A stretch of 64,000 bases of DNA from Leucosporidium creatinivorum. Taxonomy: Eukaryota > Basidiomycota > Microbotryomycetes > Leucosporidiales > Leucosporidiaceae. Location: positions 310,001 to 374,000 of the forward strand of contig BCKL01000025.1 of the NCBI GenBank assembly GCA_001600635.1, written 5' to 3'. A model generated the notes under the pieces. The model was not told the DNA's origin. It was given only the letters and a program-made list of their open reading frames with translations, and did no database searches. A program made the position numbers and the translations under genes. Below, piece by piece: positions 35,834-47,448 of the stretch; the stretch's first letter is position 1, and every line of letters starts with the position of its first letter.

Positions 35834-38800
35834 ATGTCCTCCAGCAGGATGACCTCCAGCAGCACATCTCGCCCGCTCACCCCCTCCGAAGCGACGAGGC
35901 TCATGCTCGAGAAGTGGGACCGCATGGAGGCGCTTCAGGACGCCGCACCAACTCGAGGACGACGACAGCGCGCCAGCTCAGTGCCAAACCGAGAGCATAC
36001 GAGGTCTCGTGTGAGGGAATGGGAGCGCTTCGACAAGGAGCGAGAGCGGCTCCGGCTCATCCAGGTCGAGACGGAGCGATTAGCGGACGAGGAAGCAGCT
36101 CGCAAGGTATGGGAGGGTCAACAGGAATCGCGCGACCGGCGGAGGAGACGGAAGAAGTCGCCTACAAGGAGCGAGACGCCCGAGCTGCTTCGGCAGCTCG
36201 AGAGCGGTTCGTTCGAGTGGATGCCGAGTCGAGCGGTCAGCGTCGGACCTTCCGTAGCTTCCACCGGATCAGCTACTGCAGCTAGTCGCTACAGCGAGGA
36301 CTCGGAGAGGCCGTTTCTCTTCGACAGCGCGAGTGAGGGGGAGCCGGAGGTCGAGTCGTTGGCAAGGTCAAGGATTTGGAGGCGGAAGGATGAGCTGAGC
36401 GGGAAGGAGACTGGAGCTGAGACTGGTAGAGGGAGTAGAAGAGGTCGTAGACCACCGGCGAGCCATCGTAAGTGCCCCTCCTTCCCAGCTGAACCTTCGC
36501 CGAAAGATCAAGCTGACCTGTTTTCTCGCCCAGCCCGCCCATCTCCTCCTCCTCCACCACCTACGAGAGCTGAATCTCCATCTTCCTCCACTGCAAAACC
36601 CTCCAGCAGACGACCACACCCGCGCCATCGTTCCCACTCGCTCCCCGCCCGATCTCGGCGCTCCCCCTCCCTTCGCCCTTCGCCATCACCCTCACCCGCA
36701 CACACTCCCCGCAGCCCGAAAGGCTCCTCACCTCTCATTTGCTCAGCCTCATTCTCGGACGACGATAACGAGCCGCCCAAGACGGCTGTAGAAGCGGGCT
36801 TGCAGGCGCTCGAGCAGTTGCCGGGGGCGATTGGCGCTGGGCTGTCGAAACTGCTCCCGGGGTTGTTCTCGGGGACGTCAACGGATGTGCGAGGAAGTGC
36901 GATTGGAGTGGTGAGAGCTGAGGTCGGGAGGGTGGGGGAGATGGAGGAGGGCGAGATGTGAGTCCTCGGCGAAGATCGCCGAAGGAAAGGTCGAATCTGA
37001 CACTGTCTTCGCCTTCAGGAAGGAGGTATCGTTTCTAGCAGCTCGGTCGAAGCTCTTGCTGTGCAAGGTGCGTTCGACTCGCGCTCGGAAGCTTCGAAAC
37101 CCGCCGAACTGACCAGCTTTCGCGCACAGCTCGACGGGAAGATATATGCTACTTCGTCGCGAAGTACCTACGGCGCTACTCGATTAGTCAACGGCGTCTT
37201 AACTGCCGACGGAGTCGTCAGATGGTGAGGTTTCTGCGCTTCGAGCTCGCCGAGTCGTCGCTAACGTTGCGCTCTCCTCCCAGCCGCCATCATGATGCCG
37301 CTTTCGACATCCGGACTGGCGCCATAGTAGACGGACCACCTCTCGCTCCTCTGCATACCTTCCCCGTGAGTCTGCCTGCCTCGCAGCCTCGGGCGCCGCC
37401 TGACATTCGCTCTCGCAGACCGAGGTCGATGCTTCCGGCGCCATCTTCATCTCCACCATCATCTCCAAGGTCGACTCGCTTGAAGGCGCCGCTCCGACTC
37501 GAGTGCGGCGCTCGAAAGAAGAAGGAGGCGTGGTCATCGTCGGCGGAGGCGCCGCTGCCTTCTACCTCGTCGACGGCCTTCGCACCGGGGGCTACAAGGG
37601 CGGTATCACACTCATTGAACGAGGGAAAAATGTACCTTATGATCGGTCAAAACTGTCAAAGAGGTGGATGGAGGAGGAGGAGGAGCTGCTGCTGCGCCAG
37701 TCAACCTATTACGAGAAGCTCGGCGTCGAGGTTCGGCTGTCTACAGTACGTCTCCGCCACCCAGAATCTCTCAGATACTGCTGAGAGATCGCTGACTTTT
37801 CTCTTGACCTACAGGAGGTGGTCTCGGCCGACTTTGAGGAGCGATTTGTGGCTCTCGGCGAGGGCTCCGTCCTCAACTTCGACAAGCTCGTCATCGCTAC
37901 GGGAGCTACACCCCAGAAGCTTCAGCTACCAGGCAGCCGTCTTGACGGTATCTTCACCCTTCGGTCCATGGAGGACGCTATCGAGCTACGCCGCGCCGTC
38001 AACCCCTCCAAAGTGACCCGGCGACCCCTCCGAGTTATCATCATCGGCTCCTCGTTCCTCGGGACAGAGCTAGCTACTCTCCTCGCCTCCAACAAGCTCA
38101 CCAAGAGTCGTCCAAAAGTCACCATCATCAGCTGCGACCGCTACCCCCTCGAAGAGCTGCTCGGCACTCGACTCGCTACTTCCCTCCTCACCTCATTCAC
38201 CGACCTCGGAGTCAGCCTTATCCACTCGTCGCCCGTTACCGCCTTCCTTCCCTCCTCTTCGTCATCCTCACACGTCGGAGCGGTACAGCTTGCCAGCGGT
38301 GAGCGAGTATCCGCTGATCTCGTACTCCTGGCAATCGGCGTCAAGGGAGCTGCGCCGAGCTGGTTGAGGCAGATGAAGGGCGTGAAAAGTGAGGATGGGA
38401 GGGTCGAGGCGGATGAGAAGAGTAGGATCAGAGGGCTGGGGAAGAAGAGCGGGGTGTTTGCTATCGGTGAGTTCGGGCGTTGAGGAGAGGCAGGCGAGAG
38501 CTGATTCAAGGCCGCCGAGCAGGAGACGTCACATACCGGCGGGACAAGACGACGGGCCAGATCATCAAGTCCGAACACTGGAACCAAGCTGCGGTGAGTA
38601 GCTGTACTTCAACCCTCCTCCTCCTCAGCTTGCGCTGATCTCGTCCCTTCGCAGAACCAAGCCCGAGCCCTCGCGCACTACATCATCACTTCGAAGATCC
38701 TTCCACCACAGCCAGCTACCATCATTTAGTACGTCTTCCATGACTCGGGCCCTTCACCCCTAATGATCTCCTTGACCGCCCTCGCAGCTCGTCCCAACCT

Positions 38801-39221
38801 CATCCCCTCCACCTCCTCCTCACGCCCTCAGCTCCGGCCTGGGAGACGACCATGATTCTCGGTTCGCTCGACAAGCTCTCCTGCGTTGCTTACTATGCTC
38901 GTACGCCCTTCTCTTTCTCCTGCTCCCGCCGAGGCTGACTGACCCCCTCGGCCCTCTCGCTCGCAGAATCCAAGACAATTGTCTCCATCGCCCAGTTCGA
39001 GGACCCAAAGGACGATGACGGGAGTCCGTTACTCGTCCATTGCAAGGAGCTGATGAGGAGGGGTAAGATGTTGACGTTGGAGGACGTTAGAGCGAGGAAG
39101 GTGAGTCGCCGAGCCGAGCCGTTCCCCTTCGGCGCCGGGGTGTCTCGGTAGTCTGCATCGTCGGCTGATACCTCGTTTCTTTCACTCCTTTCCGCAGAAT
39201 CCGATGAAGAGGCTGCTGTGA
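35834..39221 (+). CDS. AIFM3-like Rieske/FAD-NAD(H) oxidoreductase with long disordered N-terminus
   Basis: Predicted flavoprotein of the AIFM3/apoptosis-inducing-factor-like group. Exons begin 35834-36467, 36534-36957, 37019-37067, 37130-37224 and 37284 onward; the stop TGA is at 39219-39221. The first about 340 residues are Arg/Ser/Pro-rich, with RRRRRKKSP and RSRRSPSLRPSPSPSP. A Rieske fold follows from VGRVGEMEEGEMKEV through KLLLCKLDGKIYATSS to VVRCRHHDAAFDIRTG. The second cluster motif (CRHH) is present; the first Cys-x-His is not. Then come VVIVGGGAAAFYLVDGLR (FAD site), NVPYDRSKLSK, LVIATGATPQ, LRVIIIGSSFLGTELA (NAD site) and KSGVFAIGDVTYRRD. Known relatives start directly at the Rieske domain, so the N-terminal part could be a separate upstream gene. 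The continuous frame and in-phase introns favour one gene. Confidence 0.78.
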
Positions 39222-41654
39222 GCTGGCAGGCTGCTTCGGTGGAAGAATGGAGGGAAGGCGATGAGGGCTTCGCAGCTCGGCAGCGCGATCGAGTTCGATG
39301 AGGCTGTAGGTCGCCAGAAGTCAAGCTTATGTCACTCTATCGAAGTTTGCTGTATCCACTTCGTCATGCGAGTTGGCAAAGCGAGCAGGCGCGAGAGCAA
39401 TCGGATCGCCAGCCTCCGCTCCTTCTCGCTCGTCGCTCGTCGCTCGAGCATCTTTACGAAGGTCGCTACACATGGGTCGGTACTGCGTAGTTATAGGCAT
39501 CGACGATGCGCCTTCTCGCTCTCTCCTGCTCGCCCTTCGTCACTCATCTCGGCGCGAGGCGACCAAAAAAGTCAGTGAGACTTCGGCGCTTCGGCGACGA
39601 GAGGATTGCGAGTTGCAAGTCGTCTGCTTCTTGCTTGCGGGCTTGGGCGGATGGCGCAGTCGAGCAATGCTCATACAGGTGGGAGGGTGTACTGTGAGCT
39701 GTAATGAACTGGCAGCCTTTCATCCCGAGAGCCGAGCAAGTCCCATCACCTGAAACACTTTCGCCCTTCCTCCTCCCGACCCCAGCCCGCCGAGCTTCTC
39801 GCGCGCCTTTCTTCCATGGCGACGAATCGAATTGGTACGTCTGTATCGGGTGTAGCTGGTGCTTCTATTGTTCTTTCTGCATCCCGCGCGATCCAGCTGC
39901 CGGCTGAGAAGCACCCCAAGTCCAACTCCAAGCCGAGCCGAGCATGTCTCATGGGCTCGTCAGCGGTTAGTCGAGTGGGATTTTGGCGCCCATGTCAAGG
40001 ACAAGCCTCGCCGATACATCTCGATAGACTTTCGTTCGCTCCCACAAGCAAAGTAGCGCACAGGGGAGCAGAGGGCCAGCTCAAGCCATCGCCGAGCAAA
40101 CGCTCGAGCAGTATATCGGTCGATCGAGAGGCATTACCGGTCCCCGCCTGATCTCCCGTTAAATTCGTACGTGGGTCACTTCCAGAAGGCAAGCGTGTGC
40201 TCGGCGTTCACACTTCGCCGTCGAGCGAGAGCGAGCTGCGAACACCGAGCGAAGGCCATCACGAATCGCCACCGACGTTCTCATTGCTGAGCCCGTGTCG
40301 TGTGGGAGATGAATGGACGCTGCGCCCGCTGCACCATGCGCCTCTCCGAGAGAGCAATGTGAAGTAGCGCGCTGTCCTTCGTAGTGCGAGTACGAGGGCC
40401 CTCGCCGAGCCGGCGGCGCTGGTGCTGGATCCGAGGCGGGAAGGTCGGGAGACGGGAAGGAAGCTGTATTGCAGTACAGCGGGTCTCAAGAGGGGTTCGC
40501 CGAGCTCTGGACCCCTCTGCACAGCCTACACCGAGATTGAGCGGACTTGCTAATGCGAGTGAGTCGCCCGACCCGAATTGCTCGGCGATCCCTTTTGCTC
40601 CGTTTGGTGCTCGACTGAGGGAAGGTCGAAGAAGGGTGGGTGGGTAGAACTTGCGCTTGTATGTGGCAGAAGAAGCTAGTGGCTGCCTTACGGAGTAGTA
40701 GGCTTCGCCTGCTTCCCTACAAGCCGACCGAGCTGTTCCCGTTTCTCTCTCGCACTTGCGCTCCCGGATGGGGCCTCTTTGACGGGAGACGAGGCAAAGT
40801 CGCAACACCAGATCAGCTACTTTGCAGCAGACATTGACCACCTCACTCGCGTGCTCCCGGGAGGTGACTTGTACGAACGCTCTGGCTCTTGAGCCATCGC
40901 CGAAGGCACTGAGGGAAAGTTTCGGAGGAGGCTGAATTGGCCTTGAGTCGCCTACAGGACGTCCAGATATCATACCGACTCCCTCGCGTTTCACAAGTGA
41001 GTGAGGATGAATGGGCGGAGGGGAGAAGAAGATGTGATGGAGGAAGAGGGAGAGGCGAGCGAGCTGCCGCTTGAGGAAGGTCGCGGGTGAGGAGGGAGAA
41101 GGGAAGATGATAGCATGGCAGAGCTCGGAGGGTCGATCTTTTGGGGCGGGCCATAATATCGTGGAGTATTAGAGAGGGATCATCGGGCGGCGACCTTTGG
41201 GCGCCGTCAAGCCCACTCGTCTGCCTCTGCCGAGCGCGAAAGCGAGCAACCCCGGCCCTTCCGCCTGCTCACAAGGCTCTTTGGGGTATCTTCTTGCACA
41301 CACAGCAGAGTCTTCGAGTGGCTTACATCTTGCCACCACTTGCGCCCTCCCTCCTCCCTCCTTCCCTTCCTCTCGTACACCCAAGACCTCGGCGATTCCT
41401 CGATCCCCCTTTTCGACTTTCGCAACGCTCGGCAGGACGCAACTCGGAATCCAGCAGAAGCAAGTAGCCGCCTCGCGCACCCTCCGGGAAGATACAGTGA
41501 GTCCTGTTCTCTGCTGGTATGTATGGCCGAAGCCCTGCAGAGCAAAAGAGAGCAGAGCCGAGAGGGTATCATCACAAGCTTCGGGAGCTGACTTATTCGG
41601 TTTGATCTGCAGAGCCCTACAGACGAGCTTAAGAGCAAGCAGAGGCTTCAAAAG
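39222..41654. other. Longest intergenic stretch, upstream of the zinc-finger gene
   Basis: About 2.4 kb without a supported gene. A 237-codon open frame on the minus strand (40281-40994) and several smaller ones are compositionally ordinary and show no domains. Long upstream regions are typical of regulator genes. The end (about 41420-41654) reads as an in-frame upstream exon plus intron (donor GTGAGT near 41494, acceptor CTGCAG near 41612) of the zinc-finger gene. Confidence 0.4.
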
Positions 41655-43814
41655 ATGATGCTGTACCACTCCCACTCGCAACGGCTGAGGGAGCAAGGGA
41701 TGCTGCCCCTCCAAGTCGAGCCTGAACCGCTCGTCGCCTCTTTGCCTCCTCCTCCCTTCTACTCGCCCGACTCTGGCTCAGCAGGACACGACGGCTCGGC
41801 TGTTGGGTGTACAGAGAATCATCTGCAGTACCCTTCTACTCTGTACCCTTCTCCACCTCCCTCCTACCCGCCTTACGACCACCAACCCGCACTCTTCCCC
41901 ACCTCCTTCCTCTACGACCCAACCCTCGACTCGGGAGCAACCGACTTCTACCCGGCCACAGCAGCCAATTACTCGCTCTACTCGGCTACACCTCACCACT
42001 CGCAAGCTCTCATGACCACCTCGTCAGGCTCAGAGTACGACGACTCGCAGCTGGAGCATCGTCGCGGCAGCTCAAACTCGTCGATCGCTACTACCGTCTT
42101 TGGCGGACCGAGCTACTCGGGTACAGAGCAGGAGATGATGTACATGGACGAGGACGCGGCTGCCAGTTTGCAGCAGAGTATGTCGAGGATGGAGCAAGGT
42201 CAACATGAGGCGTTCGTGGGGTGGAAGAGGGGCAGGGAGGAAGAAGGCCAGCAGCAGGGATTGGGCGTTTCTGTAGGGGATCACGAGGACTGGGGCTATC
42301 ACCAACAACAAGCTCCGAAGCGCTACCGCACTTCCGCCGTCGTCCCCCCTCCTCCCGCCAACGCTCCCGTCACCCCTCCTTCCTCGGTCTCGGCCTACCC
42401 TTCCCGCCGCGCATTCACCGACCCAGCAGCGCCATCACGCTACCAACACCATCCTCACCACCACGCCACTACACCACTCATCGCTCCGATCCCCCGCTCT
42501 AGTAGTATGTCCATCGCCCGAACCCTCTCCTACGGCGCCCTCCTCCCCACCGCCGAGCGCGACCGGACGATCCCTCGTTCGCACTCCTACGATGGAGTCC
42601 TCCCCGCTACACGCTATCCTATCGCCCGTCCTGCGTCCCCGACCCAACCGGTCGTGCTCAAGAAGTTTACCCTCCCTGCTAGTCAGGCGTTGAGCAACAA
42701 GAGCCCGGCGTCGACGAGTCCGAGGATTGAGGGGGAGTTGGAGTCGGCGGCGAGGTTTGAGCCGCTGATGAGGGCGGGGGGATGGGCTGGGGAAGATGGG
42801 TGCTCGATGCCCTCAACGCCGGGGAGGCGAGGGAGTGGGGAGGAGTGGACGACGACGACGACGAAGCAGCAGCAGCAGCAGCAGCTCTACTCGCCCATCT
42901 CCCCGCCGCACCACCTTCACCCCGCACCACCACCACAGCAAGTCGGCGACTTCTATCCCCCTCCTTCCACTCCCGCTACTTCGACTGTACCTCTCGCTCG
43001 GTTTCCTCCGGCTTCGGCTTCCTCCACCCTCCCGCTTCCCGAGGAACCTATGCTCCTTCCTGTTGTCACGCCTCGTCAGCAGAGTGCGACGTCGAGGAGG
43101 AAGGTCTCGACGCCTCATCTTCCTGGTAACGGAGCAGGAGGCGAGCCACCCCTCCCTACGTTGCCGGGCCGTCGACCTTCGCTCGCGCCGAGGCCGGTGC
43201 TCGAACATGCCCCCTCCTCCTCGGTCGCTGCTCCTCCTCCTCCCGTCGTCACAGGCATCACCGTTGTCCTCCCTTCTCCCACCAACGCCAAAGGCCGCCC
43301 TTCTTCCTCCTCTTCCTCCCAAGCCTTTCCCACCGTCTCCCTCCCCTCTCCCTCCCCCTCCTCCCTCGCCGGCCTCGGGCCCATCTCGACCATCCACCCC
43401 CGGTTCAACGGCTCCCCCGCCCCCTCCTCCTCCACCACCGCCCTCCTCAAAGAAGCCGACAAATCCCACCCCTGCGAGTTTAAGGGATGTGGCAAGATGT
43501 TCCGCCGGTTGGAGCATTTGAAGAGGCATGAGAGGAGTCATACGCAGGAGAGACCGTATGGGTGTGAGGCGTGTGGGAAGTGGTTTAGGTGGGTCGGCTT
43601 CTGGCTCTGCTCCTTCTCCTTCTCTACGCCGAGCCCGAGCAAAGGCTGACCCGAACTCGATTGGATACCGAACAGCCGCTCTGATAACCTCGCTCAGCAT
43701 AAGAAGACTCACGCCAAGGCATTGGGACTCGGATCCTCTCCTCCTCCTCCTGGACGTCGCTCCCAATCCTCCGCCGAGCCTGTTGAAGTGGCCGTAGCCG
43801 TTCCCCGAGCTTGA
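41655..43814 (+). CDS. C2H2 zinc-finger transcription factor
   Basis: Probable nuclear regulator. Exons 41655-43588 and 43676-43814 give 690 residues from the ATG at 41655. The first about 590 residues are disordered, rich in Ser, Pro, Gln, Tyr, with a polyglutamine run (CAG repeats near 42867). Two adjacent C2H2 fingers close the protein: CEFKGCGKMFRRLEHLKRH, then CEACGKWFSRSDNLAQHKKTH split by the intron. The EHLKRH...ERP...FSRSDNLAQH pattern is that of the Msn2/SteA-type finger pair, which binds short G/C-rich stress or development elements. Just upstream, SPTDELKSKQRLQK reads in frame from a CTGCAG acceptor, so the real start may lie further left. Target genes cannot be inferred. Confidence 0.85.
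42866..42886 (+). repeat. CAG trinucleotide run (polyGln)
   Basis: Tandem AGCAGC units inside the zinc-finger gene encode about six glutamines after a run of threonines from ACG repeats. A simple-sequence tract prone to length change. Confidence 0.75.
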
Positions 43815-44396
43815 TCCCCCTCCTCCTCCCCTCTCCCTCCACTCGCATCACTACCATCACGTTACATACGTTCATACATACATTACCTCATTCTTTCTCA
43901 TACTACTCCATACGACCGACTGCTGTACCCTCCTTCGCTCTCTCGCCTCACTTCGGCGCTCGGAGAAGCCGAACCCAATTTAGTGCCCTTCTGTAGCCTT
44001 TCAGTAACCCTCACAAACAGACCTTGGATACAAGAACAATTGAACACGATCAAGCAGTACCATACCTGTAGCCCATTCTCGACAGCAAACAAGCTAAAAG
44101 TGCTGCGCCGAACTTGGACCCTTTCGCCCTTTGGACTTGCCCTCTCGAGCGCGTCCCTCCTCCTTGCTTGCCTTTCTCCCATCTCGTCTCGCCTCAGTCT
44201 CTCGCCTCGTCGGTTCTCGTACAGCAACACTCACCCTAGTCGCTCACCCAGCACCCCACTCTCCTTCTTTTCTCCTTCTCTGCTCCCCTACAACCCGACT
44301 CGAGCACACCCCGCCAAACGAGCACAGCGGCGCGTCCCCTCTCCTCCTCCTCTCCCGACAAACAGCCCGCCCGCCCTAGCGCACAAGCAGCTAGGG
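43815..44396 (+). promoter_or_regulatory. Intergenic region before the KRE9-like gene
   Basis: Zinc-finger 3' UTR on the left; promoter/leader of the GPI protein on the right, with a long pyrimidine-rich stretch from about 44110 to 44330. No gene recognised. Confidence 0.35.
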
Positions 44397-47017
44397 ATGT
44401 GGCACACCTCTCTCTTCCCCTTCTCCCTCACCCTGCTAGCGCTGGTAAGCAGCAGAACAGCGAGAGCAGCTGACAACCCGGACGATGCGAGCGGTAGGTC
44501 GCATTGTCTGTCGAGTTTGTGGGAGCGGGAGCTGACGCGTTTTTGCATGGGATACAGGGAAACTACTCTAGTACGTCTTTTTGCTGCTTCCCGCCCTCGT
44601 TTGGCTGGTCGGGGAGGCGAGGGCACGGGGCTGGCTGGCGAGAGAGGGCTCGAGCGGGCTTGGCTTGGCGGAGGAAGAGCGAGCGGGCGCTGTAGGGCTG
44701 GAGAGGGTGCTGAGGATTCTCAGAGGTGCTGCTGAGCGGTGTTGCTGCAGCCAAGACCTGGGGGGCAGCCAAGACCTGGGGGCAGGCGACGGAGGGGAGG
44801 CTCGGAAGCGCCGAGCTGGAGGGGGGAGGCCGTGCGCTGGGGCTGTGCAAGGACGACGTGAGGCTGAGAGGAGGAGATGGGGGGTGTTGATGGAGAGGCG
44901 GAGATCCCTGAGCAGGAGGAGCAGCAACAAGGAGCAGCAGTCGACCTCGCCCGCCCATTTCTCCTCGGCGTGTGGAGCGGGGCTTTGCGCGCTGGAAGAA
45001 TGAAGATGGGAGATAGGGCTCGCTGGTGATCCTGAAGCTGGAGCTTAGGAGCGAGCGGAGACTCCCACCTCGGGACGGCTCGTCGAGTCGAGGGGCTCGG
45101 CGGGAGGTCTCGTGCGTGCGTGGAAGGGATACTTGCTCGCTCGGTCGCTGAGATTCGGCGGAACAGAGCGGGGGTCCGAGGAGGAGCAGCACTACGGCGC
45201 AAGATGTCGAGCTCTTCGCTCGGCAGGCTGCTCGTTTACTGTCTCCTTCCTTCTCAGGCTCTTGCTCACTGCTGTCTCCGCTCGGGCTGCCTAATTAGTG
45301 TGACGCTGAGCGAGGTTCACCAGGCGCTCATGAGGTGGGGGTGCGTTGGAGACCAGTGCAGTTCCGGGCGTGTCGGTCGTAATGCTCCCTTCTCGGCGCC
45401 AAAGGCGATAGGCTGCCGAGGTGTGAGAGTGGGGCTCGAAGCTCTGCTTTTGCTCTTGGTGTAGCAGACATCGCACTCGCATAGCAGCCGCGCTATGGGA
45501 GCAGCGGCGGAGATGTCTCGCTCTTTCTTCTCGGCGCGTGCAGCTGGGACTGTGTGCGCTGGAAGAATGGATAGCGAAGGGCTGAGACGCTGCTGCGGAT
45601 TTCGGAGCTGGAGCTGGGAGCGAGCGGCGGCGACTGCATCTCGGGACGGCTCGTCGAGTCGAGGGAGCTCGGCGGGGGGTCTCGTCGGAGGCGAAGACTT
45701 CTGCTCGCTCGTTCGCTGGTTAAGCGTCGAGGGAACGGAGCAGCAGCCTGATGTGCAGCGGAGGCGGACACTTCTCAAGTCTTCGAGCCGTCACAGCGGT
45801 GGAAGCTGAGGATGGAAGGCTCGGCGAGCAGGCGCGGCCAGATGACGGCAGCGCCTGCAGCTGATGGTCCCTCTGCCTCAAGGTTCCACATAGTCGAGGC
45901 TCACGAACATGCATCGATGGACCTTTCCGCATCGAGATTATTGCTGACCGCCCCTCCCCTCCTGCAGCATCACCGAACCGGCTTGCGGCTACTACCAGGT
46001 TCGTCGATCTCGCTTCTCGTCGCGCTTAAAGATAGCTGATCCTTTCTCCACCATCACAGTGCTTCGTAGACTGGACTCAAGGCGAAGATGTCGCCGTCAA
46101 CTGGCTCGGCCCAGCCGCCGGCTCGGTTTCGGTCATGCTCATCTCGACGAACGGAGGACCTACGTGAGCTTGCTCTTCTCTCTCATGGACAGTGAGCGGC
46201 AATGCTGACTCGTTCTGCGCTCAACAGATACGACGTCACCAACTCCATCGCCGGCATCTCGCAAGAAGGCTACTGCAACTCGGGCGGAGGACTCGGTGTA
46301 GTCCAGCCGGGCGTTGAGTGCGGGAGGATTGAGTTCACCGTTCCAGGCGGCTGGCGACCCCGGGATAACTGTACGTTTCTCGCTCCCTTCCCTCCCTCTG
46401 AGCGCTCGCTGACCCTACCCAACTCTCAAACAGACACCATCGCCGTCCAATCCCTCTCCGACCCCTCCATCATCGGCTACACCGACAACATCAACGTCAT
46501 CAAAGGAGAAAACGTCGGCTCGGGAACGAGCGTCCAGCTACATACGATTGCTGGACCAACGAGCACGAATTGGAACGCGGCGGCGAGCTTTACGGGGAGG
46601 ATACCGGATCCTACGGCTGTGACCGGCGGGGGCGGAGGGGGAGCAGGAGGAGGAGGAGGAAAGTCCAAGACGAGGGACTCGGCGACACAGGCGCCCAGCT
46701 CGACTCAGCAGCCCTCTTCCTCGGACTCGAACTCGGACTGGTCGAACAAGGGCTCCAAATCCCGATCCGACTCTCCTTTCTCCACCGCCTCCTCCTCGAG
46801 CACAGAGGACCCATCGTCCACCTCTCCCGCGATGGCCTCCTCCATCCTCTCACTGTCCTCACTCTCCGCCGGCGGAGGGTCACTCGCTGCGCAAGGCTCA
46901 AGCTCAAGCGAAGGAGGCGCAGTGGCTACTGCTACTCCCACCTCTGGATCAGAACGCACAACGTCGGCTGGTGTTGGTGCGGTGCTGTCGGGATTGCTGG
47001 GATTGTTGCTGCTTTAG
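44397..47017 (+). CDS. KRE9/KNH-like GPI-anchored cell-wall protein
   Basis: Secreted Ser/Thr-rich protein likely attached to the cell wall by a GPI anchor. Exons 44397-44493, 44558-44570, 45968-45998, 46060-46163, 46228-46370 and 46434-47017 join in phase to 323 residues. A signal peptide (SLFPFSLTLLALVSSRTARA) is followed by YITEPACGYYQCFVDW, WLGPAAGSVSVMLIST, IEFTVPGGWRPRDNYTIAVQ and GYTDNINV. This matches the Ig-like Kre9/KNH N-terminal domain (ITxP...V.W...VxL....YxIxV). The rest is Ser/Thr-rich and glycosylatable, with a Gly run. A terminal hydrophobic tail (GVGAVLSGLLGLLLL) fits a GPI signal. Exon 2 has 13 nt; intron 2 is about 1.4 kb, some twenty times the local norm. Confidence 0.8.
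44749..44784 (+). repeat. Tandem duplication of about 18 bp
   Basis: The phrase GCAGCCAAGACCTGGGG occurs twice back to back inside the long intron. A minisatellite-like duplication. Confidence 0.8.
44930..45190 (+). repeat. Direct repeat, copy 1, inside the long intron
   Basis: Matches 45497-45755 in the same orientation over about 260 bases with many changes. Shared blocks include CTCGGGACGGCTCGTCGAGT (about 45070 and 45640), CGCTGGAAGAATG, and GGAGCGAGCGG. Origin unknown. Confidence 0.7.
45497..45755 (+). repeat. Direct repeat, copy 2, inside the long intron
   Basis: Partner of 44930-45190. The two copies lie about 565 bases apart, start to start. Translated on the minus strand they give similar but frame-broken Ser/Arg/Pro-rich strings, which suggests a duplicated non-coding unit or an eroded coding relic. 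Confidence 0.7.
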
Positions 47018-47448
47018 GGAGGGTTTAGAGAAGGAGCTCGGTGGTGGTCGTTTTTTTATCCCGTCGTTCGATACCCCCTTTTCATTGCTTGCTCGCTTTC
47101 ATCTAATGTGCAACCCCTGATTCTTGTTCAGCTGCACATCTTGTCTCGGTGCGGCGAGGTAGAGAGCGAACGAGAAGAACGGCGAGGCAAGGTCGACTCG
47201 CTCCTCAGCCTCGAGCAGCGGCTGGCGAGCGGTCAGTCTGCTGCGGGTTGCTGATGCTGTGGGGTGCTCTCATTCGGATGAAACCGTCTTGAAGGGCTCT
47301 CACGACGCCAGCGAAAGGTACACAACAGCGGGCGAGCGACTCTCGCGTCCCTCACTCTCGCGCTCTCGGCGGCCAAGTCGGTTGCGGCGGATCAAAGCGA
47401 GGTGGCAGATTGACAACGGCTCAGAGTAGTACAGATCCCGCCTGATCC
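47018..47448. other. Convergent intergenic region
   Basis: Between the KRE9-like stop and the stop of member D. It begins with a T-rich block (TTTTTTTATC near 47050) that may be part of the 3' processing region. No gene recognised. Confidence 0.35.

Larger units (their letters stand above)
44571..45967 (+). other. Unusually long intron (1.4 kb) of the KRE9-like gene
   Basis: Donor GTACGT follows the 13-nt exon at 44570. The acceptor CCTGCAG ends at 45967, with GCTGAC at about 45947 as branch site. Inside are two diverged direct repeats (44930-45190 and 45497-45755) and a small tandem repeat near 44750. Open frames on the minus strand here correspond to the repeats and look non-coding. Confidence 0.65.

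Noticed and set aside
40281-40994. 237-codon open frame on the minus strand in the largest intergenic region
   Set aside because: Composition is ordinary, there is no recognisable motif, and no supporting start context or introns.
42813-43766. 317-codon Gly/Arg-rich minus-strand frame
   Set aside because: Antisense shadow of the Pro/Ser-rich coding exon of the zinc-finger gene.
44563-45192. 209-codon minus-strand frame inside the long intron
   Set aside because: It coincides with the direct repeats and does not extend equally in both copies; no conserved protein features.
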